Positions 36,141 to 45,730 of a DNA stretch of 64,000 nucleotides are shown piece by piece. This stretch comes from Pseudomonas sp. MYb60. GTDB lineage: Bacteria; Pseudomonadota; Gammaproteobacteria; Pseudomonadales; Pseudomonadaceae. Location of the stretch: positions 310,001 through 374,000 of the forward strand of contig NZ_PCOZ01000006.1 in assembly GCF_002979555.1 (NCBI RefSeq), read 5' to 3'. Below the pieces are notes generated by a model that had not been told where the DNA came from, did no database searches, and was given only the letters and a program-made list of their open reading frames with translations. How positions within the stretch are numbered: position 1 is the stretch's first letter; each line of letters begins with the position of its first letter. Position numbers and translations under genes: made by a program.

Positions 36141-37381
36141 TGTCTAACTTGGCTCTTACACCCCCCCAGAGTGATCTGGATGTCGCCCCGCTGCTGTTGC
36201 CGGCCGCTGTGCTGCGCAACGACGCCGAGGCCCTGAACGCCGCCCATGAGCTGGCCCAGGCCGCACGCCTGCAAGCCGCCAGGCGCGATCAGCAACGTCA
36301 ACTGCCCTGGGCGCTGATCGAACAGTTCACCCGCAGCGGTTTGGGCAGTATTTCCATTCCTCGCGAATATGGCGGCCCACAGGTGTCGTTCGTGACCCTC
36401 GCCGAGGTGTTCGCGATTATCAGCGCCGCCGATCCGGCCCTGGGCCAGATCCCGCAGAACCATTTCGGCATCCTGCACCTGTTGCAGGTGGCCGCCACCG
36501 AGCGCCAGAAAAAGCAGCTGTTCCAGAACGTCCTCGACGGCTGGCGCATCGGCAATGGCGGCCCCGAGCGGGGCACTAAAAACACCTTGGACCTCAAGGC
36601 CCGCATCAGCGCGCAAGACGACGGTTTTGTGCTCAGCGGCCAGAAGTTCTACTCCACCGGAGCGCTGTTCGCCCACTTGGTCGCGGTCAAGGCGCTGAAT
36701 GACGACGGCAAGTCGGTCATGGCGTTTGTGCGCCGTGGCACCGAAGGATTGCGCATCGTCGATGACTGGTCGGGCTTTGGCCAACGCACCACCGCCAGCG
36801 GTACGGTGCTGCTCGACCGGGTGGCGGTGGAGGGCGAGCTGGTGGTCGACAGCTGGCGCATCGGCGAAAGCCCAAGCCTGCAGGGCGCCGTGTCCCAACT
36901 GATCCAGGCCGCCATCGATGCGGGCATCGCCCGTGGTGCGCTGGACGACACCATCGCCTTCGTCCGCGAGCGTTCGCGCCCGTGGGTCGACGCCAAGGTC
37001 GAACGGGCCAGCGACGACCTCTACGTGATCGCCGACATCGGCAAGTTGAAGATCGAACTGCATGCCGCCGAAGCGCTGTTGCGCAAGGCCGGCCAGGTGC
37101 TCGACCACATCAGCGCCGCACCGATCACCGCGCAGTCAGCCGCACGCGCGTCGATCGCCGTGGCCGAGGCCAAGGTGCTGACCACCGAAGTGTCGTTGCT
37201 GGCCAGCGAAAAACTCTTCGAACTGGCCGGCAGTCGCGCCACCCTCGCCGAATTCAACCTCGACCGTCACTGGCGCAACGCCCGCGTGCACACCCTGCAT
37301 GACCCGGTGCGCTGGAAGTATCACGCGGTGGGCGCCTATCGACTCAACGGCACCTTGCCGGCCCGCCATTCCTGGATCTGA
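36140..37381 (+). CDS. sfnB: SfnB-type acyl-CoA dehydrogenase-like sulfur acquisition oxidoreductase (copy 1)
   Basis: 413 residues with the acyl-CoA dehydrogenase fold: N-terminal helices, a middle beta domain (FVLSGQKFYSTGALFAHL, IVDDWSGFGQRTTASGTV) and C-terminal helices. The subgroup is flavin-dependent and near desulfurising monooxygenases. SfnB proteins are induced under sulfate limitation and help use organosulfur compounds such as dimethyl sulfone; the reaction is not firmly known. It begins an sfnB-sfnB-monooxygenase-metQNI run and starts on the stop of a 20-codon ORF. Confidence 0.88.
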   Translation: MSNLALTPPQSDLDVAPLLLPAAVLRNDAEALNAAHELAQAARLQAARRDQQRQLPWALIEQFTRSGLGSISIPREYGGPQVSFVTLAEVFAIISAADPALGQIPQNHFGILHLLQVAATERQKKQLFQNVLDGWRIGNGGPERGTKNTLDLKARISAQDDGFVLSGQKFYSTGALFAHLVAVKALNDDGKSVMAFVRRGTEGLRIVDDWSGFGQRTTASGTVLLDRVAVEGELVVDSWRIGESPSLQGAVSQLIQAAIDAGIARGALDDTIAFVRERSRPWVDAKVERASDDLYVIADIGKLKIELHAAEALLRKAGQVLDHISAAPITAQSAARASIAVAEAKVLTTEVSLLASEKLFELAGSRATLAEFNLDRHWRNARVHTLHDPVRWKYHAVGAYRLNGTLPARHSWI

Positions 37382-37405
37382 CCGACCAGACATCTGGAGA
37401 AACCC

Positions 37406-38599
37406 ATGACTTTTTCCCCCAACGTCGCGGTCATTACCAGCGATGAACACGCCCTCATTGTCGCCAGCGACCTGGCCGACGACTTCCGCCGCGACAGCGC
37501 CCAGCGCGACCGCGACCGCCGCCTGCCGCTGCCCGAACTGGAGGCATTTTCGCGCTCCGGCCTGTGGGGCATCAGCGTGCCGAAAGCCTACGGCGGCGCC
37601 GGTGTGTCCAACGTCACCCTGGCCAAGGTCATTGCACTGATCGCCCAGGCGGATGCGTCCCTGGGCCAGATCCCGCAAAACCATTTTTATGCCCTCGAAG
37701 TGCTGCGGGTGAACGGCAGCCCGGCCCAGCAAAAACGTTTGTACGCCGAAGTCCTTGCTGGCCAACGCTTCGGCAACGCGCTGGCAGAACTGGGCACCAG
37801 GACCGCTCACGACCGTACCACCGCGCTGACTCGCGATGGCGACGGCTTCCGTATCACCGGGCGCAAGTTCTATTCCACCGGCGCGATCTACGCGCAGCGC
37901 ATCCCCACCTCGGTGGTGGATGAACAGGGCGTACAACAACTGGCGTTTGTGCCCCGGGGCAGCCAGGGTTTAAGCGTGATCGACGACTGGAGCGGCTTTG
38001 GCCAGCGCACCACGGGCAGCGGTTCAGTGGTGTTCGACAACGTGTGGGTCACCGCCCAGGATGTAATCCCGTTCCAGAGCGCGTTCGAGCGCCCGACCAC
38101 CGTCGGCCCGCTGGCGCAGATCCTTCACGCCGCCATCGACACCGGCATCGCCCGCGCTGCCTTCGAAGATGCGCTGCACTTTGTGCGCACCAAGACCCGC
38201 CCGTGGATCGACGCCGGCAGCGACAAGGCCAGCGACGACCCGCTCACCCTGAAAAGCTTCGGCCACCTGAGCATCCGCCTGAGCGCCACCGAGGCACTGC
38301 TGGAGCGCGCCGGCGAATACCTGGACCGCGCCCAGGCCGACAGCAATGCCGAGACCGTCGCCGCGGCCTCGATTGCCATCGCCGAAGTCCGCGCCTTGAG
38401 CACCGAGATTTCCCTGGCCGCTGGCAGCACCCTGTTCGAACTGGCCGGCAGCCAGGCCACCCTGGCCGAACACGGCCTCGACCGCCATTGGCGCAACGCC
38501 CGGGTGCACACCCTGCACGACCCGGTGCGCTGGAAGTACCACGCGGTGGGCAATTACTACCTCAACGGTACCAACCCGCCACTGCGGGGGACGATCTGA
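37406..38599 (+). CDS. SfnB-type acyl-CoA dehydrogenase-like sulfur acquisition oxidoreductase (copy 2)
   Basis: 397 residues, clearly paralogous to the gene just upstream. The shared blocks include LGQIPQNHF, KFYSTGA, VIDDWSGFGQRTT and a nearly identical C-terminus (RHWRNARVHTLHDPVRWKYH). The tandem copies are 24 bases apart. The stop overlaps the next ATG (TGATG), so it is co-translated with the flavin monooxygenase, which may need it as a partner. Divergence in the middle region suggests different substrates or subunits. Confidence 0.88.
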   Translation: MTFSPNVAVITSDEHALIVASDLADDFRRDSAQRDRDRRLPLPELEAFSRSGLWGISVPKAYGGAGVSNVTLAKVIALIAQADASLGQIPQNHFYALEVLRVNGSPAQQKRLYAEVLAGQRFGNALAELGTRTAHDRTTALTRDGDGFRITGRKFYSTGAIYAQRIPTSVVDEQGVQQLAFVPRGSQGLSVIDDWSGFGQRTTGSGSVVFDNVWVTAQDVIPFQSAFERPTTVGPLAQILHAAIDTGIARAAFEDALHFVRTKTRPWIDAGSDKASDDPLTLKSFGHLSIRLSATEALLERAGEYLDRAQADSNAETVAAASIAIAEVRALSTEISLAAGSTLFELAGSQATLAEHGLDRHWRNARVHTLHDPVRWKYHAVGNYYLNGTNPPLRGTI

Positions 38600-39951
38600 T
38601 GGCCAAGAAAAAAATCCTGCTCAATGCCTTCAACATGAACTGCATCGGGCACATCAACCACGGCCTGTGGACCCATCCCCGGGATACGTCGACCCAGTAC
38701 AAGACCGTCGAATACTGGACCGAACTGGCGCAGACCCTGGAACGCGGGCTGTTCGACGGGTTGTTCATCGCGGACATCGTCGGCGTGTACGACGTCTATC
38801 AAAACTCCATCGACGTGCCACTCAAGGAGTCGATCCAGCTGCCGGTCAACGATCCATTGCTGCTGGTCTCGGCCATGGCTGCGGTCACCCAAAACCTCGG
38901 TTTTGGCCTCACCGCCAACCTCACCTACGAACCCCCGTATCTGTTCGCCCGGCGCATGTCGACGCTGGACCACCTGAGCCGGGGCCGGGTGGGCTGGAAC
39001 ATCGTCACCGGCTACCTCGACAGCGCCGCCAAGGCCATGGGCCTCACCGAGCAGGTCGAGCATGACCGTCGCTACGACCAGGCCGATGAGTACCTGGAAG
39101 TGCTCTACAAACTCTGGGAAGGCAGCTGGGAAGACGACGCCGTGCTCAACGACCCGCAGGCGCGGGTGTATGCCCAGCCGGGCAAGGTGCACAAGGTCGA
39201 GCACCGTGGCGAGTTCTATCAGGTGGAGGGTTATCACCTGTGCGAACCTTCGCCGCAGCGCACGCCGGTGCTGTTCCAGGCCGGCAGTTCGGACCGCGGC
39301 TTGCTGTTCGCCGGGCGCCACGCCGAGTGCGTGTTCATCAGTGGGCAGAACAAGGCGGCGACCAAGGTGCAGGTGGACAAGGTGCGCGCCAGCGCAGTCG
39401 CGGCCGGGCGCAACCCGGACGACATCAAGGTGTTCATGGGCCTCAACGTGATCGTCGGCGCCACTGAAGAAGCCGCCTGGGCCAAGCACGCCGAGTACCT
39501 GAGCTACGCCAGCGCGGAAGCCGGGGTGGCGCATTTTTCCGCGTCCACTGCGATCGATTTTGCCGACTACGAACTGGATGAACCGATCCAGTACGTGAAG
39601 AGCAATGCGATTCAGTCGGCCACCAAGAACCTGCAGAACAACGACTGGACCCGGCGCAAGTTGCTGGAGCAGCACGCCCTGGGTGGTCGCTATATCACCC
39701 TGGTCGGCTCGCCTGAACAGGTGGCCGATGAGCTGGAGTCGTGGATCGGCGAGACCGGGTTGGATGGCTTCAACCTGACGCGGATTGTCACGCCGGAAAG
39801 CTATGTGGACTTCATTGATCTGGTGGTGCCGGAGCTGCAGAAGCGTGGGTCGTACAAGACCGCTTATGAGACCGGCACGCTGCGCGAAAAAGTCTTCCAC
39901 AACACCGCCCGCTTACCCGAACAACACACCGGCTCCACCTATCGACACTAA
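38599..39951 (+). CDS. FMNH2-dependent monooxygenase, NtaA/SnaA/DszA family
   Basis: 450 residues from ATG 38599, overlapping the sfnB copy 2 stop; the frame is open far upstream inside that gene. It has the bacterial luciferase-like TIM barrel, with the family N-terminus (NAFNMNCIGHINHGLW) and LSRGRVGWNIVTGYLDSAA, which marks the DszA/NtaA/SnaA group. Such enzymes use reduced FMN to split C-S or C-N bonds. With SfnB neighbours and a metQNI-type importer, a role in organosulfur desulfurisation is likely. No flavin reductase gene is nearby. Confidence 0.9.
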   Translation: MAKKKILLNAFNMNCIGHINHGLWTHPRDTSTQYKTVEYWTELAQTLERGLFDGLFIADIVGVYDVYQNSIDVPLKESIQLPVNDPLLLVSAMAAVTQNLGFGLTANLTYEPPYLFARRMSTLDHLSRGRVGWNIVTGYLDSAAKAMGLTEQVEHDRRYDQADEYLEVLYKLWEGSWEDDAVLNDPQARVYAQPGKVHKVEHRGEFYQVEGYHLCEPSPQRTPVLFQAGSSDRGLLFAGRHAECVFISGQNKAATKVQVDKVRASAVAAGRNPDDIKVFMGLNVIVGATEEAAWAKHAEYLSYASAEAGVAHFSASTAIDFADYELDEPIQYVKSNAIQSATKNLQNNDWTRRKLLEQHALGGRYITLVGSPEQVADELESWIGETGLDGFNLTRIVTPESYVDFIDLVVPELQKRGSYKTAYETGTLREKVFHNTARLPEQHTGSTYRH

Positions 39952-39955
39952 CCCC

Positions 39956-40055
39956 TGTAGGAGCGAGCTTGCTCGCGAAGATCGTCAACGATAACGCAGA
40001 CCGCCTGACACCCCGAGGCGCCCTCAAGTTTTTCGCGAGCAAGCTCGCTCCTACA
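39956..40055. repeat. Inverted REP pair of the GAGCGAGCTTGCTCGC class inside the operon
   Basis: TGTAGGAGCGAGCTTGCTCG followed by CGAA at 39956, and its inverted copy TTCGCGAGCAAGCTCGCTCC then TACA ending at 40055. These arms are nearly exact reverse complements, each about 24 bases. The pair lies between the monooxygenase and metQ-type genes of one apparent transcript and may tune readthrough or mRNA decay. Confidence 0.9.
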
Positions 40056-40070
40056 CACTGGAAAATGATT

Positions 40071-40886
40071 ATGAAAAGAACACGGCTTTCTCACCCAGTC
40101 AAAGCACTGGCCCTGGCGCTCGGTTTGTTCAGCTCGGCGCTGTTCGCCGCTGACGCACCGCTCAAAGTCGGCACCACCGCCGCGTTCGCCATCCCGTTGG
40201 AAGCCGCCGTGGCCGAGGCCGGCAAGCAAGGCTTGAAAGTCGAGCTGGTGGAGTTCACCGACTGGATCGCGCCGAACGTCAGCCTGGCCGCCGGAGATAT
40301 CGACGTGAACTATTTCCAGCACATCCCGTTCCTGGAAAACGCCAAGGCCGCCGCCGGCTTTGACCTGGTGCCGTACGCACCGGGGATCATCAACAACGTC
40401 GGTTTGTACTCGAAGAAGTTCAACAGCATCAACGACCTGCCCCAAGGCGCCAGCGTGGCCATCGCCAACGACCCGATCAACAGCGGTCGCGGCCTGCAGT
40501 TGCTGGCCAAGGCTGGCTTGATCACCCTCAAGCCGGGCGTGGGCTACAAGGCCACCGAAGAAGACATCGTGGCCAACCCGAAGAAGATCAAGATCCTGCA
40601 AGTCGAAGCCGTGCAACTGGTGCGCGCTTATGACGATGCTGATCTGGTGCAGGGCTACCCGGCCTACATCCGTCTGTCCAAGACCTTCGATGCCGAGTCG
40701 GCGCTGCTGTTTGACGGCCTCGACCACCCGGAATACGTGATCCAGTTCGTCACCCAGCCCAAGGGCACTACCGACCCTCGGGTGATCAAGTTCGTCGATA
40801 TCTACCAGCACTCGCCGGTGGTTCGCGCCGCGCTGGATAAATCCCTGGGCAAGCTCTATCAAGTCGGTTGGGAAGCTAAAAAATGA
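40071..40886 (+). CDS. metQ: MetQ/NlpA-family ABC substrate-binding protein
   Basis: 271 residues from ATG 40071; another ATG at 40065 is equally possible, and a longer opening at 39969 lies within the REP pair. It has a type I signal peptide ending LFAA with no lipobox Cys, so it is soluble rather than a lipoprotein. The NlpA/MetQ fold is clear ([30 protein letters not shown]). With metNI downstream it should import methionine or, given the context, another sulfur compound. It overlaps metN by 4 bases. Confidence 0.88.
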   Translation: MKRTRLSHPVKALALALGLFSSALFAADAPLKVGTTAAFAIPLEAAVAEAGKQGLKVELVEFTDWIAPNVSLAAGDIDVNYFQHIPFLENAKAAAGFDLVPYAPGIINNVGLYSKKFNSINDLPQGASVAIANDPINSGRGLQLLAKAGLITLKPGVGYKATEEDIVANPKKIKILQVEAVQLVRAYDDADLVQGYPAYIRLSKTFDAESALLFDGLDHPEYVIQFVTQPKGTTDPRVIKFVDIYQHSPVVRAALDKSLGKLYQVGWEAKK

Positions 40887-41998
40887 CCGCCGCCCACTCT
40901 CGACTGCGCGACCTGGGCCAAGTGCCCAGGGACGCCGAGCAGACAGAACTGCACCCGGACCTCAACCGCGCCCACGTGCGCTTCATCAACCTGGGCAAAA
41001 GCTACGACGGCAAGGTGCAGGCGCTGCAAGGCATCGACCTGGCAATCCAGCGCGGCGAAGTGTTCGGCATCATCGGTCGCAGCGGTGCCGGCAAGTCCTC
41101 GCTGATTCGCACCATCAACCGCCTGGAACAACCGAGCAGCGGACGGGTGTTGATCGATCAGGTCGACATCGGCGACTTCGACGAAGACCACCTGGTGGCG
41201 CTGCGTCGGCGCATCGGCATGATCTTCCAGCACTTCAACCTGATGTCGGCCAAGACCGTGTGGCAGAACGTCGAATTGCCGCTGAAAGTCGCCGGTGTAC
41301 CCAAGCCGCAGCGCGAGCAGAAGGTACGTGAGTTGCTGGAGCTGGTGGGCTTGCAGGACAAGCACAAGTCCTATCCGGCGCAGCTGTCCGGCGGGCAGAA
41401 ACAGCGCGTGGGCATCGCCCGTTCGCTGGTCCACGACCCCGAGATTCTGCTGTGCGACGAGGCCACCTCCGCCCTCGACCCGGAGACCACTCAGTCGATC
41501 CTCGGCCTGCTGCGCGAGATCAACAAACGCCTGGGCCTGACCATCGTCTTGATCACCCACGAGATGGCGGTGATCCGCGAAATCTGCGACCGCGTGGTGG
41601 TGTTGGAACACGGGCGCGTCGTCGAGCAAGGGCCGGTGTGGCACGTGTTTGGCGACCCGCAACATGAGGTCAGCAAGACCCTGCTGGCACCGCTGCAACA
41701 CGGGCTGCCGGACGAACTGCAACGCCGCTTGCAGGCTGCGCCGACGTCGGCCGAGGCCGCCGTGGTGCTGCGCTTGCAGTTCACCGGCAGCGACACCGAC
41801 GAACCGGACCTGGCTGCGCTGTTCAGCGCCCTCGGCGGGCGCGTGCGGTTGCTGCAGGGCGGCGTGGAGCGCATCCAGGGCCATGCGCTGGGGCAATTGC
41901 TGCTGGCGGTGAGTGGCTCGGCCCACAGCGCCGGCGAACTGCGCATACGCGCCGCGAATTGGGCACAACAGGTGGAGGTGCTCGGCTATGTGGTTTGA
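40883..41998 (+). CDS. metN: Methionine-type ABC transporter ATPase MetN
   Basis: 371 residues. ABC domain: Walker [12 protein letters not shown], signature [15 protein letters not shown], Walker [15 protein letters not shown]-loop [11 protein letters not shown]. It is followed by a C-terminal NIL/ACT-like regulatory domain (about residues 285-371) that in MetN binds methionine and inhibits transport. An N-terminal extension of about 30 residues is longer than in E. coli MetN. It overlaps metI by 11 bases. Confidence 0.9.
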   Translation: MTAAHSRLRDLGQVPRDAEQTELHPDLNRAHVRFINLGKSYDGKVQALQGIDLAIQRGEVFGIIGRSGAGKSSLIRTINRLEQPSSGRVLIDQVDIGDFDEDHLVALRRRIGMIFQHFNLMSAKTVWQNVELPLKVAGVPKPQREQKVRELLELVGLQDKHKSYPAQLSGGQKQRVGIARSLVHDPEILLCDEATSALDPETTQSILGLLREINKRLGLTIVLITHEMAVIREICDRVVVLEHGRVVEQGPVWHVFGDPQHEVSKTLLAPLQHGLPDELQRRLQAAPTSAEAAVVLRLQFTGSDTDEPDLAALFSALGGRVRLLQGGVERIQGHALGQLLLAVSGSAHSAGELRIRAANWAQQVEVLGYVV

Positions 41999-42632
41999 TC
42001 GTTTATTGCAGGGCGCCATCGACACCCTGCTGATGGTCGGCGTGTCGTCGTTGATCGCATTGCTGGTGGGGATTCCGCTGGCGGTGTTCCTGGTCACCAG
42101 CGACAAGGGCGGCATCTACCAGGCCCCGGCGCTGAACCGAGTGCTGGGCGCGTTCGTGAATCTGTTCCGTTCGATTCCGTTCTTGATCTTGATGGTGGCG
42201 CTGATCCCGTTCACCCGGCTGATCGTCGGCACCACTTATGGCGTGTGGGCGGCCGTCGTTCCGCTGACCATCGCCGCCACGCCGTTCTTTGCGCGGATCG
42301 CCGAAGTCAGTCTGCGGGAGGTCGACCACGGGTTGATCGAAGCCGCGCAGGCCATGGGCTGCCGGCGCTGGCACATCATCTGGCATGTATTGTTGCCAGA
42401 GGCACTGCCGGGGATTGTCGGCGGCTTCACCATCACGCTGGTGACCATGATCAACTCGTCGGCCATGGCCGGTGCGATTGGCGCCGGCGGCTTGGGGGAT
42501 ATTGCCTACCGCTACGGTTATCAGCGTTTCGATACGCAGATCATGCTCACGGTGATTGTGCTGTTGGTCGTGCTGGTGGCGTTCATTCAGTTGGGTGGCG
42601 ATCGGTTGGCGCGGGTGCTCAACAAGCGCTGA
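41988..42632 (+). CDS. metI: Methionine-type ABC transporter permease MetI
   Basis: 214 residues from ATG 41988 within the end of metN; an in-frame opening at 41913 is longer but lies deep in metN. It has about five transmembrane segments and the coupling loop [20 protein letters not shown]. It completes the MetQNI-type importer. Confidence 0.9.
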   Translation: MWFDRLLQGAIDTLLMVGVSSLIALLVGIPLAVFLVTSDKGGIYQAPALNRVLGAFVNLFRSIPFLILMVALIPFTRLIVGTTYGVWAAVVPLTIAATPFFARIAEVSLREVDHGLIEAAQAMGCRRWHIIWHVLLPEALPGIVGGFTITLVTMINSSAMAGAIGAGGLGDIAYRYGYQRFDTQIMLTVIVLLVVLVAFIQLGGDRLARVLNKR

Positions 42633-42658
42633 GGGTCGTTTGGGGTATATTCCCCGTC

Positions 42659-43285
42659 ATGACATTAAAACCTGAAGACCTCGACCAGATCACCGCCACC
42701 ACCCTCGGCCACTACAACAGCGTGGCCGAGGGCTTCCGCGCGGGCACCCGCGACCACGATGTGAGCCAGAATATCGACGCGCTGCTGCGGCATATCCAGG
42801 GCACGGCGCCGTTCACCGTGCTGGATTTCGGCTGCGGGCCTGGGCGGGACTTGCAGACGTTCACGCGCATGGGGCACATCGCCGTGGGCCTGGACGGTTC
42901 CGAGCGGTTCGCGCAGATGGCACACGAAGACAGTGGCTGCGAAGTCTTGCAGCAGGATTTCTTGAAAATGAACCTGCCTGCCGAACGCTTCGACGGGATT
43001 TTTGCCAACGCCGTGCTGTTTCACATCCCCAAGCAGGAATTGCCGCGTGTGCTCAAACAACTGCATGGCGCGCTGAAGCCTGGGGGCGTGTTGTTCAGCT
43101 CCAACCCAAGGGGTGAGAACCAGGAGGGCTGGAATGGGCCCAGGTATGGGTCTTATCACGACCTGGCGGCGTGGCAGGCGCTGTTGAGCGAAGCCGGGTT
43201 TGTGGAGTTGGAGCATTACTACCGGCCCGCGGGGTTGCCCCGTGACCAGCAACCCTGGTTGGCGAGTGTGTGGCGCAAGCGTTAG
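42659..43285 (+). CDS. Class I SAM-dependent methyltransferase
   Basis: 208 residues from ATG 42659, 26 bases after metI. It has SAM-binding motif I VLDFGCGPGRDL, the acidic residue in VGLDGSERFA, then motif II/III (FDGIFANAVLFHIP). This is the Methyltransf_11/25 type with no extra domain, so the substrate is not predictable. The position after the sulfur operon may be fortuitous. The short palindrome GGGGTATATTCCCC just before the start could belong to its own promoter. Confidence 0.85.
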   Translation: MTLKPEDLDQITATTLGHYNSVAEGFRAGTRDHDVSQNIDALLRHIQGTAPFTVLDFGCGPGRDLQTFTRMGHIAVGLDGSERFAQMAHEDSGCEVLQQDFLKMNLPAERFDGIFANAVLFHIPKQELPRVLKQLHGALKPGGVLFSSNPRGENQEGWNGPRYGSYHDLAAWQALLSEAGFVELEHYYRPAGLPRDQQPWLASVWRKR

Positions 43286-43307
43286 GGCTGTGTTGTCTGG
43301 GCTGACG

Positions 43308-43383
43308 CCATCGGGGGCTAGCCCCCTCCCACACGTTGATCTGTGAACACATCCAAAAATGTGGGAGGGGCTTGCCCCCGATG
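43308..43383. repeat. Inverted REP pair
   Basis: CCATCGGGGGCTAGCCCCCT followed by CCCACAC at 43308-43334, and AATGTGGGAGGGGCTTGCCC then CCGAT at 43358-43383. It fills the gap between the convergent methyltransferase and glycoside hydrolase-like genes. Confidence 0.88.
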
Positions 43384-43401
43384 AGGCCGGAAGGGTCAGC
43401 A

Positions 43402-45582
43402 TCACTGCAACCGATACACCACCGGCTCCTCGCCCTCCACAAGCGCCGTTACACTGCGCCCGGCATAGCCTTCTCTCGATCCCACTGCAAAATTGGCCAC
43501 CAATCGCGTTCCATCGGTAAACCGGGTCTCCTGCACCCACCGATCCGCCGTCAACCAACGAAACCCGGTCATCGCCTGAGTCGCCAAACGCTGATGCAAT
43601 GGCCGGAAAAACCGGTCCTGCCGTTTGATCACCGGCAGCCGCTGCTTAACCGTCGACGCACTCAGGTGATAGAGCGGCGGCACGTTGTAGAGCAGTTGCG
43701 TCAGCTCGTTTTCAACCTGCACATTGCTCAGTTTCAGGCTGTCGAACAGCCAATGATGGGTGGTGATGACCGAGCCATGAAACACCGCCTGATACAACGG
43801 CAGGCGCAGGCTCGGGTCGAAATGAATCGTGCGCAACGGCTCGCGCAACGGCACCGGTTTGAAGAACACCGTCGGCTGCTCTGGCGGGTACCAGTTACCG
43901 ACGTAATAGGGCGACTGCTTATCCTGGGTCATCAACTGGTCACCCCAGCCAATCACCGGCGTCTGCATGCCGTGGGCGAATACTATGCCCTGTGCGGTGA
44001 TGGCGTTGCCGTCTTCAGAGCCGGCGGGCAGTTTGAGCGTGGTGTTCAGCCAACGAGACGCGTCGATATTGCCCTGGGCGTTTTGCGCCTGGGTCATTGG
44101 CGCGCTGTCGCGATAACTGTCGAAGACCATGCTGGTGGCGTAGGCGTCCAGGAACCAAGCGTTGAAACCGGCCTTGGCTTGCACGGCCTTCACCCGCGAC
44201 TCCAACAAGGGCCGCACGCAACGTGGGTCCGTGTAGTAGCCGAATTGCTGAAAGCCGGTCTTGAGCTTGCCGCCCTTGAGCACAATCGCGCAGTCGCGGT
44301 AGGCCTTGCTGCCCAGGTGGGCCGTGGTCCAATCGGGGTTTTCCATGGCGGACAGGGCGGTTTCGTAGGAGTCGTAGGGCGCCATCAGGAAACCGGCGTC
44401 CACCCCGGCGCGAATCGCCTCGGGGTGCCAGAGGCCGCCCTCCCAGCCTTCGCCGAGGGTCACCAGCAAGCGCGGCAGACTGGCGTTGCCCAGCGTTTGA
44501 ATCACCGCGCTGCCCCAGGTTTCCGGGGTGTCGCTCAAGGCGCCTGCAAAGGCGACGGCGAGTTCACTGCGCAGTTCACCGTAGCGCGCGGCGAGCCGGG
44601 TCATGTCGGGTTCTGCCACTTGCCAGCTCCGGCGCGCCTGGGTGTTGATCGCCGCGTTGAGGCCGCGCAGCAACACTGTCTGTTCGAAGCGGTTCGGCGC
44701 CGTGGACTGTGCCAGGACCTTCGCAGCTTCCTTGCCCAGCAAGGCCTTGAGTTCATGCCCGCGCAGTTGCTGGATCAACTGCGGCCAGTCGCGTACATCC
44801 TTGAGCGCCAGTTGGTCGTTGCCCCACAGGTAGATATGGCTGGCGCCCAACAGCTTCTCGGCCTCCGGGGTCTGGCGCAGCTTGTCCGCCAATGGCTCGT
44901 AACGGCCCTGCTCCATCAGCCATCGGCGGTAGCGCTTGGCGCCGGCCAGGGGGTCGGCGTCTCCCAGGTGCAACACCAGGGTCATCGGCGCGCCGGGGTC
45001 CAGCGCGGTGAACTCATGGGCCACCGACAACGCCTGGTCGGGGAGCCAGCGCAGGCGGTTGTTGTAGGGATTGGTCAGCAGCCAGTTGAGGGTAAACCCA
45101 CCATGATCCATGCCCCACAGCGGCAGGCTGAGGTCCTGGGTGGTGTTGAGGTCGCCCTGCTCCTGCAAAAACGTTTTCCAACGCGCGTTGCCAGTCGGTA
45201 CGTAATGCCCCTCGGCCAACGGCCACATCAGGCCTTTGCCGAGGGCACTGGCGGGCTGCTCGAGGACCGGCAGTTCGCCAGGCTCCCGTGCGTGAAGGGC
45301 CAGCAGCAGGTCGCGTTGATCAAGGCGAGCGGTGACGCGAACGGCGCCGTCGTCCCATTGCCACTCAGCCTGTTGGACGTTGTGAGAAAGTTGACTGACC
45401 GCCCGGGCAGGCAGCCCGCTGGAGGCCTGCACCGACGCCTGGCCACTGGGCGTGACGCGGATGGCGAGGGTGGCGGGGTCAAGCTCGACGCGCCACAGGG
45501 GGTTTTCCAGGACAGTGGCGGCAGAGGCCAGGGGCGAAAGGAAGACAGTGCAGATCAAAAGAATATGACGTTGCCAGCTCAT
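43402..45582 (-). CDS. Exported protein, putative glycoside hydrolase
   Basis: 726 residues from the ATG at 45582; the frame is open to 45675 without support. It has a signal peptide ending SPLASA. The N-terminal part looks like a beta-sandwich. The middle has barrel-like stretches (LLVTLGEGWEGGLWHPEAI, FLMAPYDSYETALS, WFLDAYATSMVFDSYRDSAP) reminiscent of retaining glycosidases related to GH101/DUF5696, with acidic residues that could be catalytic. The family call is tentative. It is a single gene flanked by REP elements, with no transporter or sensor nearby. Confidence 0.6.
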   Translation of the reverse strand: MSWQRHILLICTVFLSPLASAATVLENPLWRVELDPATLAIRVTPSGQASVQASSGLPARAVSQLSHNVQQAEWQWDDGAVRVTARLDQRDLLLALHAREPGELPVLEQPASALGKGLMWPLAEGHYVPTGNARWKTFLQEQGDLNTTQDLSLPLWGMDHGGFTLNWLLTNPYNNRLRWLPDQALSVAHEFTALDPGAPMTLVLHLGDADPLAGAKRYRRWLMEQGRYEPLADKLRQTPEAEKLLGASHIYLWGNDQLALKDVRDWPQLIQQLRGHELKALLGKEAAKVLAQSTAPNRFEQTVLLRGLNAAINTQARRSWQVAEPDMTRLAARYGELRSELAVAFAGALSDTPETWGSAVIQTLGNASLPRLLVTLGEGWEGGLWHPEAIRAGVDAGFLMAPYDSYETALSAMENPDWTTAHLGSKAYRDCAIVLKGGKLKTGFQQFGYYTDPRCVRPLLESRVKAVQAKAGFNAWFLDAYATSMVFDSYRDSAPMTQAQNAQGNIDASRWLNTTLKLPAGSEDGNAITAQGIVFAHGMQTPVIGWGDQLMTQDKQSPYYVGNWYPPEQPTVFFKPVPLREPLRTIHFDPSLRLPLYQAVFHGSVITTHHWLFDSLKLSNVQVENELTQLLYNVPPLYHLSASTVKQRLPVIKRQDRFFRPLHQRLATQAMTGFRWLTADRWVQETRFTDGTRLVANFAVGSREGYAGRSVTALVEGEEPVVYRLQ

Positions 45583-45695
45583 CGTGTTCGACCGGTTGGG
45601 GGTGAAGGTCGGTAGGGTAAGACAGATGGTTGCCTGAAATGGGCGGGTAGAAATATCAGGAGGTTTCCCACACATCCCGCGGTAAATAGAGATTC

Positions 45696-45730
45696 AAATG
45701 TGGGAGGGGGGCAAGCCCCCTCCCCCATTT
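45696..45730. repeat. REP element after the RND permease gene
   Basis: AAATGTGGGAGGGGGGCAAG followed by CCCCCTCCCCCATTT, abutting the stop of the minus-strand RND gene at 45731. It probably forms the stem-loop at the end of that transcript. Confidence 0.85.

Noticed and set aside
43336..45615. Open frame of 759 codons antisense to the exported glycosidase-like gene
   Set aside because: Begins inside a REP element and has low-complexity His/Arg/Gln composition typical of shadow frames.
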